From assembly GCA_029706075.1 (NCBI GenBank), contig JAINUG010000047.1, positions 5,639,830 through 5,703,829 on the forward strand: DNA of 64,000 nt, given 5' to 3'. The DNA is from Aldrovandia affinis (taxonomy: Eukaryota > Chordata > Actinopteri > Notacanthiformes > Halosauridae). Each line of letters begins with the position of its first letter. Positions within the stretch are counted from its first letter, which is position 1. A program made the translations under genes and the position numbers. Shown piece by piece: positions 62,276 to 64,000 of the stretch. Below the pieces are notes generated by a model. It worked only from the letters and a program-made list of their open reading frames with translations. It was not told the origin of the DNA and made no database searches.

Positions 62276-63595
62276 CTAATCAAATCAAATCAAATCAAAT
62301 CAAATTTATTTGTATAGCGCTTTTCACAATAGAATTGTCACAAAATGCTTAACAGAGGGGGAACCCAGGCCTAGACCCCCCCAAAAGCGAGCCTAAAGGC
62401 AGAAACCTTGGGAGGAACCAGACTAAAAAGGGGGAACCCATCCTCTTCTGGCCGGCACAGGGTATGTCCAAAAAAGACCATGTCATAGTCAGTCCAAGGT
62501 GGCTCAGGGCTGAAAGACTTTGCCCCTCCTGAGTTAGGTAGTCAGCGGGGGGGGGCTAAACCACGCGGAGAGGGTCCAGATCCAGGAACTGGGGTTGGCG
62601 TGGGGTGAGGGTTGATGGGGGCAGCTCACACTTCTCGCAGGATCTAGGGCTCGGGGCAGGTGCCCCCGAGTCAGAGGCCGAGGCAGAGAAGAGAACATGC
62701 AGTCAGAAAAAAAAGCAGTGCTATAGCCAGTAGCATTATGTAAGAGCAGGGGAGCACAAGCCTAGGAAATATATAGATAGCCCCAACACGTGTAAGCTAT
62801 GGCAGCATACTTATTAGGAGAGGGACAGAGAAAACACACAGCCATGAGACAGTTCCAAACAATCCACACCTGATCAAGGATAACCAGCATAACAGTGGTG
62901 GTAACACATTGAGGAGGTGACAGTATGGAAAGTTTCTCACTCCATAAGACACTAGGGCACGGCCTTCTCCATCTCTCCACCTAGACTATGTTTGGCAGTA
63001 GACTAGGCTGAAAAGGTATGTTTTTAATCTACACTTAAAAATTGAAACTGCCCTTGAATCTGCCCTTGAATCCCTAACATGCCTTGGTAAACTGTTCCAC
63101 AACAGAGGAGCTCTAAAAGAGAAGGCTCTACCACCAGCTGTGCTTTTCAAAATTCTAGGGAGTAATAGATGGCCGGCTTCTTGTGAACGATACAGTCGTG
63201 TCGGCTTATAGGGGGCAATCATTTCGGTCAGATATAAAGGTGCAAGTTCGTTCACTGCTTTAAAAGTTAGCAACAGTACTTTATAATCAGCCCGATATTT
63301 AATAGGAAGCCAATGTAGTGATGCTAACACTGGAGTAATGTGCTCATACTTCTTGGATCTAGTCAAAATACGTGTCGCTGTATTCTGTACTAGTTGAAGA
63401 CTCTTTAGAGAGCTACTAGAGGAGACGGATAATAAGGCATTACAATAGTCTAGCCTCGATGCGACAAAAGCATGCATCAAGGTTTTTGCATCCTCTAATG
63501 ACAGAATGTGCCAAATTATAGCTATGTTTCTTAGGCGAAAGAAAGCTACTCTGGAAGTGTTTTTAATATGAGTGTCAAATGTAAGGTCCAGGGCC
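62276..63595 (-). mobile_element. L2/Rex1-group LINE, 5' truncated
   Basis: On the minus strand the end reads GCGCTATACAAATAAATTTG followed by ATTTG repeats, a common fish LINE tail. Upstream are a 700-bp 3' UTR and the C-terminal frame (63480-62986). The copy is truncated at 63595, inside the thumb region. Confidence 0.85.
62986..63595 (-). pseudogene. LINE ORF2 C-terminal region
   Basis: A 164-codon open frame reads HAFVASRLDYCNALLSVSSS, SLQLVQNTATRILTRSKKYE, HITPVLASLHWLPIKYRADY and FSFRAPLLWNSLPRHVRDSR, ending near LFSLVY. This is the thumb and C-terminal part downstream of RT. Text before it (63590-63490) continues in an open phase (DTHIKNTSRVAFFRLRNIAI). No RT catalytic motif remains. 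The intact frame suggests a young truncated copy. Confidence 0.85.
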
Positions 63596-64000
63596 CGTAT
63601 TCACAAAGCATTTTATCTTACCACTAGGAGTACTTCTAAATCGCACTAAAACCTTTTAGTTAGGAGTCCCACCTTAAAACCTATTCACAAAGCTGCAAAG
63701 ACAAACTCATACTAAGGAATTCCTAAAATTTTCAAGCTAAGAGTGAGGGCGGGGTTGACGTCGTTGCTAGGGATGACGTTGTTTCTCATGAACGAGCTTA
63801 CTCAGAATGCCCACAGTGATTGGCTGATATAGGGGATGGGTCATCATAGAGAAATAGTTTTTCTGCCACTGTTTTTACAGTAACAATTCCCTAAATCTCG
63901 ATGCAGAGTTACAGTGAAGAGATAGACAACCATGTATGTTTTGGTTTGCTTTGTTTTTCATACTAAATGCCTTTCTGGGAGGCATGTTTTTAGAAACGCG
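63596..64000. repeat. Start of a MITE-like repeat (possibly Harbinger type)
   Basis: GGGCCCGTATTCACAAAGCA at 63594 resembles the terminus of abundant fish MITEs, judged from memory. AACCTATTCACAAAGCTGCA repeats part of it at about 63680. The other end lies beyond the window, so class and target site cannot be settled. Confidence 0.45.

Overview
The window is vertebrate nuclear DNA, almost certainly from a ray-finned fish. It carries L2-, Rex1/Babar-, CR1- and Tx1/L1-like LINEs, Tc1/mariner, hAT, piggyBac and PIF/Harbinger DNA transposons, gamma-type endogenous retroviruses (ERVs), a Gypsy-like LTR element and a tRNA-headed SINE with an L2-type tail. I see no intact host gene. Essentially every convincing reading frame belongs to a mobile element, and nearly all are broken. 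The species cannot be fixed from the sequence.

Layout. 1-1230: Tx1/L1-like ORF2 remnant (-). 2837-2945: long hairpin. 3046-3770: LINE tail. 4190-9800: a CR1-like LINE (-) split by a hAT element (6126-7071, 8-bp target duplication) and a solo LTR (7785-9473, 5-bp duplication); the LTR itself holds a rearranged Tc1 element. 9800-13040: L2-like LINE (-). 13050-15545: two Tc1 fragments around a 100-N gap (14651-14750). 15560-21520: Tx1/L1-like LINE (-) with ORF1, endonuclease and C-terminus but no reverse transcriptase; it holds a solo LTR and an inverted-duplicated hAT element. 21530-37995: an L2-like LINE (+) cut in two by a 13.4-kb endogenous retrovirus (ERV1, 22078-35511, -). 38520-47270: a Rex1-like LINE (+) cut by a second provirus (ERV2, 39929-45752, +) plus a partial LTR. 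47515-47690: SINE. 47900-50893: a PIF/Harbinger transposon with both its genes, decayed. 51889-56922: a giant solo LTR containing tandem repeats and a piggyBac element. 57241-57558: hAT MITE. 58704-61250: Gypsy-like LTR, tRNA-Leu primer site, gag and start of protease. 61255-63595: two LINE fragments (-). 63596-end: start of a MITE-like repeat.

Most notable: ERV1 has two near-identical 1.27-kb LTRs, a 5-bp target duplication and a perfect 18-nt tRNA-Arg primer site, yet it lacks recognisable gag and most of pol. It carries long env reading frames whose surface and transmembrane parts are separated by about 650 bp, and a piggyBac element sits at its pol/env junction. Two piggyBac copies in the window share a subterminal palindrome with a compensatory base-pair change. 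The 5.0-kb solo LTR (about 3.5 kb without its piggyBac insert) is unusually long and carries two families of tandem repeats upstream of a TATA-like box.

The nested insertions give a relative order: LINE, then ERV1, then piggyBac; CR1, then solo LTR, then Tc1; giant LTR, then piggyBac, then another LTR. All retroviral parts are described as they stand, broken.
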